NCBI RefSeq assembly: GCF_024323335.1
Contig: NC_066581.1
Coordinates: 459,069,197-459,133,196, forward strand
Reading direction: 5' to 3'
Source of the DNA: Lathyrus oleraceus
Lineage: Eukaryota > Streptophyta > Magnoliopsida > Fabales > Fabaceae
DNA: 64,000 bases
The translations under genes and the position numbers were made by a program. The notes beneath the pieces are model-generated. The model was not told the DNA's origin, searched no databases, and was given only the letters and a program-made list of their open reading frames with translations. Below are positions 47,487 to 58,000 of the stretch, piece after piece. Positions within the stretch are counted from its first letter, which is position 1. Every line of letters begins with the position of its first letter.

Positions 47487-50321
47487 ATGGACGGATTTTC
47501 CGGATATAATCAAATCAAGATGGCACCAGAGGATATGGAGAAGACAACATTCATCACACCTTGGGGAACATTCTGTTATCGAGTGATGCCCTTCGGTTTG
47601 AAGAACGCCGGAGCCACGTATCAACGAGCTATGACTACCTTGTTTCATGATATGATGCACAAGGAGATAGAAGTCTATGTTGATGATATGATTGCTAAGT
47701 CCCGAACGGAAGTTGAGCATATTGAGCATTTGTTGAAGCTTTTTCAACGTTTGAGGAAATTCCAGCTTCGTCTGAATCCGAACAAATGTACTTTTGGAGT
47801 CCGTTCCGGCAAGTTATTGGGTTTTGTGGTAAGTGAAAGAGGTATTGAGGTTGATCCTGCAAAGGTCAAAGCAATACAAGAGATGCCCGCACCCAAAACT
47901 GAGAAGCAAGTTCGAGGTTTTCTTGGCCGCTTGAACTACATTTCCAGATTTATATCCCACATGACTGCCACATGTGCGCCGATATTCAAGCTCCTCCGGA
48001 AAGATCAGTCTCATGATTGGATCGAGGATTGCCAGAAAGCTTTCGACAGTATCAAGGATTATCTGTCCGAACCTCCGATTTTGTCTCCGCCTGTGGAAGG
48101 AAGACCTCTGATTATGTACTTGACAGTTCTTGAAGACTCGATGGGTTGTGTACTCGGTCAACAAGATGAATCAGGGAAGAAGGAGTTTGCTATCTACTAC
48201 CTCAGTAAGAAGTTTACTGATTGTGAGTCTCGGTACTCTATGCTTGAGAAGACGTGCTGTGCTTTAGCTTGTGCAGCTAAGCGTTTGCGCCAGTACATGA
48301 TTAATCATACAACTTGGTTGATATCCAGAATGGATCCAATTAAGTATATCTTCGAGAAGCCTGCTTTAACTGGGAGGATTGCCCGTTGGCAGATGTTATT
48401 GTCTGAGTATGATATCGAGTATCGAGCTCAGAAAGCTATCAAAGGTAGTATCTTGGCTGACCATTTAGCGCACCAGCCGATTGAAGATCATCAGTCTGTT
48501 CAGTATGACTTCCCTGACGAGGAAATTCTGTATTTGAAAATGAAAGATTGCGATGAGCCTACGCTTGATGAAGGTCCAGAACCTGGTTCCAGATGGACGA
48601 TGGTGTTTGATGGCGCTGTTAATCAATATGGAAATGGAATTGGGGCAGTAATTGTTAATCCCCAGGGTTCGCACATTCCATTTACAGCAAGGCTAACCTT
48701 CAAATGCACGAATAATATGGCGGAGTATGAAGCCTGTATTATGGGACTTGAAGAATGCATTGACTTGAGAATCAAATATCTTGATGTCTATGGTGATTCA
48801 GCTTTGGTTGTCAATCAGATCAAAGGTGAATGGGAGACGAATCAACCAAGTCTCATCCCGTACAGAGATTATGCAAGGAGAATTTCAACTTTCTTTACAG
48901 AAGTTGAATTTTATCATATTCCTCGAGAGGATAATCGGATGGCAGATGCCCTTGCAACGCTTGCTTCCATGATTGTTGTCAGATGGTGGAATGATGTTCC
49001 CAACATTACTGTGATGCGCTTGGATAGACCCGCTCACATATTTGCAATTGAAGAAGTGAAAGATGACAAGCCTTGGTATTTTGATATCAAGAATTTCCTC
49101 CAGAACCAGGTCTACCCGCCTGGGGCATCTGTAAAAGATAGGAAAACTTTGAGAAGGTTGTCAGGCAGTTTCTACCTCAGTGGAGAAGTGCTGTACAAGA
49201 GAAATTTTGATATGGTTTTGCTCAGATGCGTGGATAGACACGAAGCAAACCTGTTGATGACTGAGGTCCATGAGGGTTCATTTGGTACTCATTCCAATGG
49301 ACATGCCATGGCCAAAAAAATGTTGAGAGCAGGCTACTATTGGCTGACAATGGAGTCTGACTGTTGCAAGTATGTGAAGAAATGTCACAAGTGTCAAATT
49401 TATGCGGATAAGATTCATATTCCTCCGACACTTCTGAATGTGATTTCGTCACCATGGCCTTTCTCTATGTGGGGAATCGACATGATTGGTATGATTGAGC
49501 CGAAAGCGTCCAATGGACATCGTTTTATTCTCGTAGCAATTGATTACTTCACCAAATGGGTTGAAGCCGCTTCGTACGCGAATGTAACCAGACAGGTGGT
49601 TGTGAAATTTATCAAGAATCAGCTGATTTGCCGTTATGGTGTGCCAGAAAGGATCATTACTGATAATGGATCCAATCTGAATAACAAGATGATGGATGAA
49701 TTGTGCGCTGAATTTAAGATTGCACACCATAATTCCTCTCCTTACAGACCTAAGATGAATGGGGCTGTTGAAGCTGCTAACAAGAACATCAAGAGAATTA
49801 TACAGAAGATGACTGTCACCTACAAAGATTGGCATGAGATGCTGCCATTTGCTTTGCATGGATACCGCACGTCTGTACGCACTTCAACAGGGGCAACCCC
49901 TTTCTCTCTTGTTTATGGCATGGAAGCCGTTCTCCCAGTAGAGGTGGAGATCCCATCAATGCGAGTCTTGATGGAAGCCAAGTTGACAGACGCTGAATGG
50001 ATTCAGAGTCGTTATGACCAATTGAATTTGATTGAAGAGAAGCGATTAACTGCCATGTGCCATGGTCAGTTGTATCAGCAGAGAATGAAGAAAACATTCG
50101 ACAAGAAGGTCAAGCCTCGTGTGTTCCGAGAAGGTGACCTTGTGCTCAAAAAAGTTTTGTCTTTCGCGCCCGATTCCAGGGGCAAGTGGACTCCAAACTA
50201 CGAGGGTCCATATGTTGTTAAGAGAGCCTTTTCAGGCGGTGCTTTGATGCTTACAACAATGGATGGGGAGGATTTCACTCGTCCTGTGAATTCAGATGCA
50301 GTTAAAAGATACTTTGCCTAG
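47487..50321 (+). CDS. Ogre pol: reverse transcriptase core, two RNase H domains and integrase
   Basis: Open for 944 codons; the ATG at 47487 is internal to the RT domain (DGFSGYNQIKMAPED). The RT active site is YVDD at about residues 64-67. The first RNase H covers about residues 200-330 (SMGCVLGQQDESGKKEFAIYY). A second, Tat-lineage RNase H covers about 365-495, with FDGAVNQYGNGIG, NNMAEYEACIMGLE, VYGDSALVVNQI and ADALATLAS. Integrase follows with an HHCC finger near 590-635 (VHEGSFGTHSNGH, CHKCQ), then catalytic residues in WGIDMIG, IITDNGSN and NGAVEAANK at about 663, 724 and 761. It ends with RPVNSDAVKRYFA. RT copies the RNA, RNase H removes it, and integrase inserts the DNA. The frame break upstream would prevent a full RT unless it is an assembly error. 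Confidence 0.95.
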   Translation: MDGFSGYNQIKMAPEDMEKTTFITPWGTFCYRVMPFGLKNAGATYQRAMTTLFHDMMHKEIEVYVDDMIAKSRTEVEHIEHLLKLFQRLRKFQLRLNPNKCTFGVRSGKLLGFVVSERGIEVDPAKVKAIQEMPAPKTEKQVRGFLGRLNYISRFISHMTATCAPIFKLLRKDQSHDWIEDCQKAFDSIKDYLSEPPILSPPVEGRPLIMYLTVLEDSMGCVLGQQDESGKKEFAIYYLSKKFTDCESRYSMLEKTCCALACAAKRLRQYMINHTTWLISRMDPIKYIFEKPALTGRIARWQMLLSEYDIEYRAQKAIKGSILADHLAHQPIEDHQSVQYDFPDEEILYLKMKDCDEPTLDEGPEPGSRWTMVFDGAVNQYGNGIGAVIVNPQGSHIPFTARLTFKCTNNMAEYEACIMGLEECIDLRIKYLDVYGDSALVVNQIKGEWETNQPSLIPYRDYARRISTFFTEVEFYHIPREDNRMADALATLASMIVVRWWNDVPNITVMRLDRPAHIFAIEEVKDDKPWYFDIKNFLQNQVYPPGASVKDRKTLRRLSGSFYLSGEVLYKRNFDMVLLRCVDRHEANLLMTEVHEGSFGTHSNGHAMAKKMLRAGYYWLTMESDCCKYVKKCHKCQIYADKIHIPPTLLNVISSPWPFSMWGIDMIGMIEPKASNGHRFILVAIDYFTKWVEAASYANVTRQVVVKFIKNQLICRYGVPERIITDNGSNLNNKMMDELCAEFKIAHHNSSPYRPKMNGAVEAANKNIKRIIQKMTVTYKDWHEMLPFALHGYRTSVRTSTGATPFSLVYGMEAVLPVEVEIPSMRVLMEAKLTDAEWIQSRYDQLNLIEEKRLTAMCHGQLYQQRMKKTFDKKVKPRVFREGDLVLKKVLSFAPDSRGKWTPNYEGPYVVKRAFSGGALMLTTMDGEDFTRPVNSDAVKRYFA

Positions 50322-50381
50322 AAAAAAAGTATATGCAAATGAAAAAATAATGAAAAACAGAATAGCTCGCTAAGTTGAAAA

Positions 50382-50435
50382 CCCGAAAGGGCGGCTTAGG
50401 CAAAAATGAGCGTCTCGGTGGAGAACCCGCAAGGG
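50382..50435 (+). repeat. GNRA-tetraloop hairpins after pol
   Basis: CCC-GAAA-GGG (50382-50391) and CCC-GCAA-GGG (50426-50435) are each followed by sequence ending in GGCAAAAA. In the older element, minus strand, CCC-GAAA-GGG (63837-63846) and CCC-GTAA-GGG (63885-63894) occupy the equivalent context. The stem is constant while the second loop base varies within the GNRA rule. Confidence 0.72.
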
Positions 50436-53045
50436 TAATCCAGGCAAAAAATTAGAGACTTGAAAAAAGAATATATTTGCATCCCGCTAGATTGAGTACC
50501 TCACTCTGGGGCAATCTAGGCAAAAATTAGGGATTTGGCAAGTAACTGCATCCTGATAAGACTTTCTGGTTCATCAGTCGTCGTTTCGTCAGCAGATTCT
50601 CGATTCGTCGTCAACTGAAGCTTCGGATACATCGAGATTCAAATTGGTAGAGAAAGGATCATTATGTTCAATGTAGTCCCCTTTCAATATATATCACTGA
50701 TTTCAAATTTGTACAGATCTATGGAGTCTTGCCATTTGCAGACTACCATTCCATCAAATCAATTTGAGCTTTTTATCCAATTTATTTGCACTCTTATTTG
50801 TTTCAATTCAACAAATGTTTTGCATGTTTTAAATTGATAAAATGTCATTGTTTAAACAAATCAATTTTTCAAAATTTTTGTTTTAAACAAAGTGAACATT
50901 CACAAGATTGAAAGGATACTCAAGAATATCTCAGTGCTCTCCCGAAGGTGGCATGATTCCCAACAGGTAAGACATTTGTTCATATTCCTGGTTTGGTGGT
51001 ACCTTCTTTCTTCAGATCTTTGTTGAGGTTGTTCCTCAGACAGATTTGTTGTTGGGGTTGTCCCCCAGTACAGTCGCAAGTGATTTGTTGTTGAAGACTT
51101 CGTTTTCTCCAGCAGCAGTTTTCCCAGCGTGGGTGTTTTCTTGAGAAGTTTCGGCGGTTGATGGTCTATCATCCTGGTGCCCCGTCACTTTCTCCAGTGG
51201 GTCGTATATCCCCAGACTTTATTTATCTCCTCAGCACAGTCATGAGTGTAAATGATTGATTGATACTCCCTTCGGAGTCGCGAGTAGAGCTGTTATTAAT
51301 ATCCCCACCAGGGTTGCAAGTGGAGTTGTTACCGCTTTCCCCATGCAGTGTGCCAGCAGGAATTGTCTGTTTCCTCAGCACGATCGTTTTCTTTTTAAAG
51401 ATTCGGTAAGTCAGTGGTTTGATACCCGGTACTTTACCATTTTCCCCGGCGAAGTCGTCTGCGGAATTGTTGCTCTCTCTCCATCAGAGTTATTCTCCTC
51501 AGCAGAGTAGGATTTATTTTCCTACTCCGTGGTTGATTGGGTTGGTATCCCAGTATTACAACCATCTTTCCTCAGCTTAGCCTGCAGAATGTTTGTTGTG
51601 GCAGTTTCGCCTGTTGAATACTCCTTCAGTCCCCGATATGGTCGGATGATGGTTTCAGCCTCCAGTGAACGGACTGATTTCCTGACTGTTTGTGATCCCC
51701 AGTAGAGTGGCTTATATTGCAGAATCTACTTGTTGTGATCAATTTGCTGTGTATATTCTCCCCAAATGGAGTGGTTCGTTGCAGAACCTATTTGTTTGAC
51801 CTGTCCTCCCTCAGTGGTTTGTTCCCAAGAGAGTAGCCGACAGTTTTCCCCAGTAGAGTTGCTTATGCAGTCAGATTCTATTTGGATGATATCATTCTCC
51901 CTCAGTGGGTTGTTCCCCAGTGGAGTTATGTGGATTTGCTTCTACAGCAGTTCGTGCCTATGCACTTTTGTTTCTCAGTCGACACTGGGATCCCCTGCAG
52001 ATACTTTGGGACTTCTCTTGTTCCCCTACAGATTCGTCTTGGTGGCCGTTTCGCCCGTTGTGACTTTCTGTACCCTGATTGGGTTGTTTCCTGATATTTC
52101 CGATTCTCTGCTTCTTCAGCAGTACCTGCAGATCTTTGCTTTACAGCATATAGATCTCCACAGATTGGCTCTCCAGCTGGTTTTTCCCCTGGAAGTATAA
52201 TACCGGACGTTCGGTTCCCGGACCTGTTTGTGTTAGAATTGTCTGTTTTGTCAGCATTCATCAAACATAAATCACGCATATTCATGCATATTCATAAAAC
52301 ATTCAGATATTCATGTTGCATTTCTTGCCATGTATCTTTTGTTTGTCGTGTCTCCTGCTGTGGTGATCTAAATCTCTTTACAGATCTCCCCAAGCAGATG
52401 TCGGGTGTTTATAAATCTCTCCATATAGAGTCAACCCCGTAAGCAGAAAATGAGTCTGTCTTTCCTTCTGCAGTTCCCCACTGAGATATATCCTCGTGGA
52501 TGACGGTTTCTTCCGTTTCCTCCCAACACATATATTGGGATGGATTTTCCTATTTGAGCTACATCCTCATTAGGACGTGTCTTGATTCAGTCTGTCTTTT
52601 CGGATCGTTCCCGAATTGGCTATTTGTCAAATGTTTTGTGTTTCCCAGTGGGTTGTTCCCCAGCGGAATATTTTTGGGCCTCTACCCTCATACCCGGTAG
52701 TTGTAAGTCCTATCTTTTCCTGGCTTTCTTGACAGAATTTGTGGTTATACACCTTTTATTCTCCAGCCAGAGTTTTGGTTTTCTACCTACTACCCGGTAG
52801 TTGTAAATCCTATTTTCCTGCTCTTCAGCAGTTTGTGGTTTGTTATAAACCCTGTTTTGGTTTCCCGTGCGGATTTGTGATTTGTTCTATCCCCACGCGG
52901 AGTTTTTTTTGGTCTTCTACCCCGTATTCGGTAGATGTAAACCCTAATTTTTGTGGTTATCTTCATTCAATATTCTTGATGATGATTTTCCTTTGCTTGT
53001 ATAAGTTGCTCAGATCAGCACTTATATCCTCAGCAAGTCTTTTGT

Positions 53046-53501
53046 GGATAATTGCCGTATGCTAGCAATTTTATCCCCAGTGGGTCTTTTCACCGTATGC
53101 TAGTGATTTGTTCCCCGGATCATTGGTTGTTTACCAGTGCATCCCCAGCTAGTCTTCTGTCGATAATTGCCGGATGCTTGCGATTTATCCTCAGCAGATC
53201 GCCTTTCATTTACCCTTTTGTCGGTAATGTCTGTTGCTCCTTTTGATTGGTCATCATTATATACCTAGTTTGGTATCCCGATGCCTTTCTGTTCGGTTGA
53301 TTTATCCTTTGTTAACCCAGTAACCGGTTGTGGATAATCTTCCATGCGAGTATATTATTCACGGTCTGCCGGTAATGAATAATATATCTCTTGCACTCTT
53401 CAGTCGAAGCCTTTTGTGTTTCCCCGGTCGAGTAAAATTCGTTTTTCCCTTTGCGGAGTCGAATATTCTTGTTGTTGGATAATTGCCGGATGCTTGCAAT
53501 T
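53046..53501 (+). repeat. GGATAATTGC stem-loops
   Basis: Three copies, near 53046, 53161 and 53479: GATAATTGC, a 9-base loop of the form CGKATGCTW, then GCAATTTATC or GCGATTTATC. In the second copy the arm change is tolerated as a G-T pair. Separate from the CGGTAA hairpins that follow. Confidence 0.65.
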
Positions 53502-54232
53502 TATCCTTTGAGTTGTCTTTCGTTTACCCGTATGCTTGGTATCGATTGTCTCTCTTTTTGGTTAGTCACCTATTATATACCCAGTAACCGGTATCTCTGG
53601 TGTCTTTTCCTTGCGAGTATATTATTCACGGTCTGCCGGTAATGAATAATATATCTCATGCGCTCTTTAGTTGGAATCCTTTGTTGATTTTCCCCAACTG
53701 AGCAAGATTCGTATTCTTTATAGAATCGAATATCCATCTTTTAACCAGTTTGCGTTTTGGATGATGAGTGTTTTGGAAGTGAAAACCAATTCACGTTTTC
53801 GGTAGATCACCTATTATATACCCAGTAACCGGTATCTCTGGTGTTTCTTACCGTGCGAGTTTATTATCTACGCTCTGACGGTAATAGATAATATATCTCA
53901 TGCGAGTATCTTATCCACGGTCTGCCGGTAATGGATATTATATCTCATGCACTCTTCGGGTTTGTGTCCCCAGTTGAGTAAGATTCGTTTTCCCGTTGTG
54001 GATTCGAATGTCCATCCTGTAAGTCGATTTGCTTTTTCAAGCCCTCCTTTCGGATGATGAGTGTTTTGGAAGTGAAAACCAATTCACGTTTTCGGATTTT
54101 TATCCTATAAACAACCCAGTAACCGGTTCAGGATAATTTTCCTTTCGAGTATATTATTCACGGTCTGCCGGTAATGAATAATATGTCTCATCTGAGTATT
54201 CTATCCACGTTCTGACGGTAATGGATATTATA
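53351..54232 (+). repeat. Array of hairpins with loop CGNTCTGNCGGTAA and covarying stems
   Basis: Five copies. TATATTATTCA/TGAATAATATA at 53351-53386 and 53618-53653. TATTATCTA/TAGATAATA around 53862-53893. TATCCA/TGGATA with an outer TAT/ATA at 53907-53942 and 54197-54232. A further copy of the first type, at 54150-54185, has one A-to-G change that leaves a T-G pair. Within the loop, CGG/CCG alternates with CGT/ACG, another paired change. Between them lie AACC or ATACC stems closed around CAGTAACC (53314, 53577, and further copies near 53818, 54113 and 54407). Confidence 0.85.
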
Positions 54233-54991
54233 TCTCGTTCGCTCTTGAGTCAATCTTTTGATTGTTTTCCCCTCAGAGTAAGATTCATTTTCCTTGTGGA
54301 ATTGAATGTCCGTCCTTAAACAAGTTTGCTTTTCTAGCTCTCTTCAGGATGATGAGTGTATTGGAAGTGAAATCCAATTCACGTTTTGGTCGGTCACCTA
54401 TTATATACCCAGTAACCGGTATCCTTGGTGTTCCCTCCTTTCTGCTCCCTATTATGACCTCGGTCCCCCTGCGGAGTCAGATTTTCCTGTTTTGTTACCC
54501 GTATGCCCGGTAACATCTCATTTTGCTTGTTACTTCCCCAGTGGAGTTTTCTGTTGCTTCTCCTCAGGAGTCAGCTTGCGTCTCTCCAATGGATTTATTT
54601 TCCTTTGGAATCTTTTCCCAGTGTGAGTTCTTCACTCCCCAGTGAGTTCTCCAGTCTGTTTTCTGTTTTCCTTAATCAGAGTCGTGTTTTGTTCACGTTG
54701 TGTCAGTTTTATCTTCCCCAGTTTGGAGTCGTGTCTTGTTCACGCATTTCTTTTATTATCCCCATAGAGTCTTGTTAGAGTCTCTGTTCCTGGTGAGTGT
54801 ATTACTCCGACGGATCGTCTTTTCTTCTGTGTGAATTATATTCCCCACAGAATTTTTGTCTTTTGCACGCATACATTTGCATCATGAGGTCTCTTAGGGA
54901 CCAAAATTTGTCTCATTACTGTTATTTAAGCCCATTCTACCGCGTCGAGATGAAGATTTCTAAACTTCATTTCTCCGGCTAGAATGACCTT

Positions 54992-55004
54992 AAATAGGGG
55001 CATC
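54992..55004 (+). promoter_or_regulatory. Ogre polypurine tract region
   Basis: AAATAGGGGCATC directly precedes the 3' LTR. The TAGGGGCA core is shared with the equivalent site in the older minus-strand element (32232-32248). Confidence 0.78.
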
Positions 55005-58000
55005 TGTAAGACCCCAATTTTGGGCCCTAAGATCCCTCATGGCCCATGTCATTCATATCATAACCTCAAGGATCAATGCATGCCTTTGCTTTCCTCTTAG
55101 TGGATAGATTGCCTTGTGGGTTTGTTTCTTGATCACCAAGCATACTTTGCATTTGTATATCCTTGCCTTTCACATGTTTATTAACCAAAAAGTACAAAAA
55201 TATTGTCTGTCTAACCTTGTTGCTTGCAGTGGAAGCAATCATCAGCAATTAGGTCAAAGTCAGTCATTGGTCAGTCAAAGCAATGGATGATGGCCATTCT
55301 TGTGGAATTTGGGCATCATGATCAATAATCAAAGGTTCATACATCTTGAGACATCATTTGAAATCAATTTCTCAAGGAATTAGGGTTTGGAATTCATCAG
55401 AAGAGGTTCAATCATCCAAAACCCTAGAAAAAGTCAACAGACAGTCAAACTTGGTCAACAGTTGATTTAATCAGAGATTTGATGGATGGAATTGATCTGA
55501 AGGAGTTCATTCATGCTTGTATAAGCCTCATATATCATGTCAAGCCTCATCATGGGAGAAAATCAAGTCAATCAGAAAATTTTCCAGAAATAGAAACTGG
55601 ACCTGTAATTTCAACTGCCAAAAATGGAAACTTCTTGATCTTAAACTTACATCATGATACAAGCTTCAAATGAATTTTTGCCCAACATGAAAGTTGAAGA
55701 TCTTGTTCTCCCATTTTCAAAAAGTCCAAGAACATCAAAATCCCATGTGTGGTTGTCAAGATATGATCAAATCATTTTCACCAATTTTTGAACTTCAACA
55801 AGCCATATCTCTCAAACCATAAGGCCAAATTTGGTGGGGTTTTTTCCTACAAACCACATTTTTCATCCTCTTTCCAAAAATATAAATTTCATGACCTAAA
55901 ACATTACCATTCAAAATGGCATTTTTGGACCTTTTGCATTTAAATTCAAAGTTTGACCAAACTTTGACTTTTTGAGTTTTTGACTTTTTCTCATTTTTAC
56001 CAATTGGAAATGTTCCATATCACATTTGTGACTTGTTCCAATCCCAAAACCATCATCATACCATCCTTTTATCATCATTTTGAATCAAAATTCAAAGTTG
56101 GCAAAAGGTGCAAAAAGGAAGTACATAAACAAAACACACACTGCATTTTCTGTACAACCAAAAACAGCAAAATTGCAGTCTGTTTCCAGCCTATTTGAGG
56201 CCCAATTCGCAGCAGCACACACCCTCCACTTCCACTTTGTCCACAATTAGCAACTTTGCAAATGAAGGCATTTACACTAAGTCAGCTTAGCACATGGTTA
56301 AATGAGGATTAACAGATGATATTTAAGCCATTCTTCTGCATTTCCAACCCTAGTTCTGCAGCCTACCACACAGAAAAACTCATTCCCTCCTCTCTTGCAA
56401 CCTTGCATTTTGACTCGATTTGGAGAAACCACCAAAAACCACAAATAACCTTTGCATCCATCATCATTTGGACTGCATTGTGAGGCATTTTGAACCATCC
56501 TTTATCAACTGGAACACCTTCTTTAACACTGCATCTCCAAGCTATCAACAATGGTGAAGGAAGATTTGAAGAACTCGATGCACTATTGAGCCAAACCACC
56601 TCAAGACTCCATCATTGTATAGCATAGAGAGGAACTGTTTCAGCTTCAAACCTTCAAACAGACACTGTTCCATTGATTTCCTCCAAACAAGTGAGTTTTT
56701 CGATTACCTTGTTTTGTCAAATAATGATATGCTTTAAGTAGGCCTTGCTTCACTGATTCTAAAGAGCCATAGTTTGTTTGAATTGATGAAGTATTGCATG
56801 AGATATTTGAAATTGAAGTTTTGTGTACAAGTGAAGTCTTGCTCGATTTGCCATGTTTGATTTGATTCTGGGAAGTTTGATGTTGTATTCTTGTTATTTG
56901 ATGCTTACTGATGCTGTGACCATGCTTATTTTGAACTTCTGTTTGATTTGATTTTAAGTGTATGATGATGTTGAAGTTGATATGCTATTCTTGATTAACC
57001 AAACTCTGCCCAGATTTTCGTTTGAAATGTTGTGTTTTGTTGCTGTTTACACCTTGCATGAACTTGTCATATCATTGTTTGGGTGATTGCCATGCCATGC
57101 TGCTGTTATGCTACTACCATGCTATTGTATCATGCTACTTAATCTGTTGATGAATTTGATGAGCACGTGCTAATAAAACCCTGCTACTGTTATTTGAACC
57201 AAATATCATGTTCAGAAAATCCAATGTGAAATATGTTGTGTGCTGTTGCATGCTGTTGCTCACGTTTTGTGTTATAATAATGATGACATGATGTTAACAA
57301 TGCTGTTATTTGTTTTTGTTTGGTTTGATGATGATGAAGTTGAGCATTTTGCTGCTGTGATAAACCCCCACATTTTTCCAGAAATCCATATGGTTGTGGC
57401 TGTTGTGTATGGTTTGTGCTGTTGGATGTTGCATGAGCCAATACCATGTTGATTGTATGCTGATCAAATTTTGTTTGGATATGGATGAACACATTGATGC
57501 CATGCTAAACCTTGCTGCAGTTTTAAAACATGAATGCTGCTATGTGCTTTTGCTTGGTTTGCTGTTGAATGATAATGATGCTTGAATGCTGTGCTGATTG
57601 TGTGTCTTGGTCTTGTTGTGTATAACATGTTTGCATTGAAGAGCATTATTATTGCCATGTTGTTTTCTTGGTGCTGTTTATGGGTTTGTCGAGCTAATGA
57701 TGAGTTTGAATGCTGTTGCCATGAGAAATCCCAATGCTGCTGTAGTTGAAACCTTGGTCCTTTCCATAAATCATGACTTTATGTATGCACTAGTTTGGCT
57801 GATGTTATTGTTTGTGATCATGTGATGCTATTACACTGTGTGTGGTCTGCTATTGAATTCGACATACCACTGCTATGCATTGTCCTGCTGTTGTTGAATG
57901 ATGTTAGTTGCTGTTATATGTTGCATAAACATCATGTGTGTATTATCATGTGGAGTCCATGTGGCTGTTTGAGTTTTATTTGTTAATGAACATGAGAAGA

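Larger units (their letters stand above)
50322..55004 (+). other. Ogre 3' untranslated region (4.7 kb)
   Basis: No coding region. It begins with repeated segments ending in GGCAAAAA that contain GNRA-type hairpins (50382-50435), followed by stretches with many CCCCAG and CAGAGT motifs (50950-52450), then several families of tandemly dispersed hairpins (53040-54430). The 3' untranslated regions of Ogre elements are documented as hypervariable and as sources of satellite repeats, so high repeat content fits. Short ORFs across it are artefacts. Confidence 0.88.

Noticed and set aside
51256..54982. Series of ORFs in the Ogre 3' untranslated region as possible extra genes such as an envelope
   Set aside because: They are short, in changing frames, and made of repeat units. 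No signal peptide plus transmembrane arrangement persists across a long frame.
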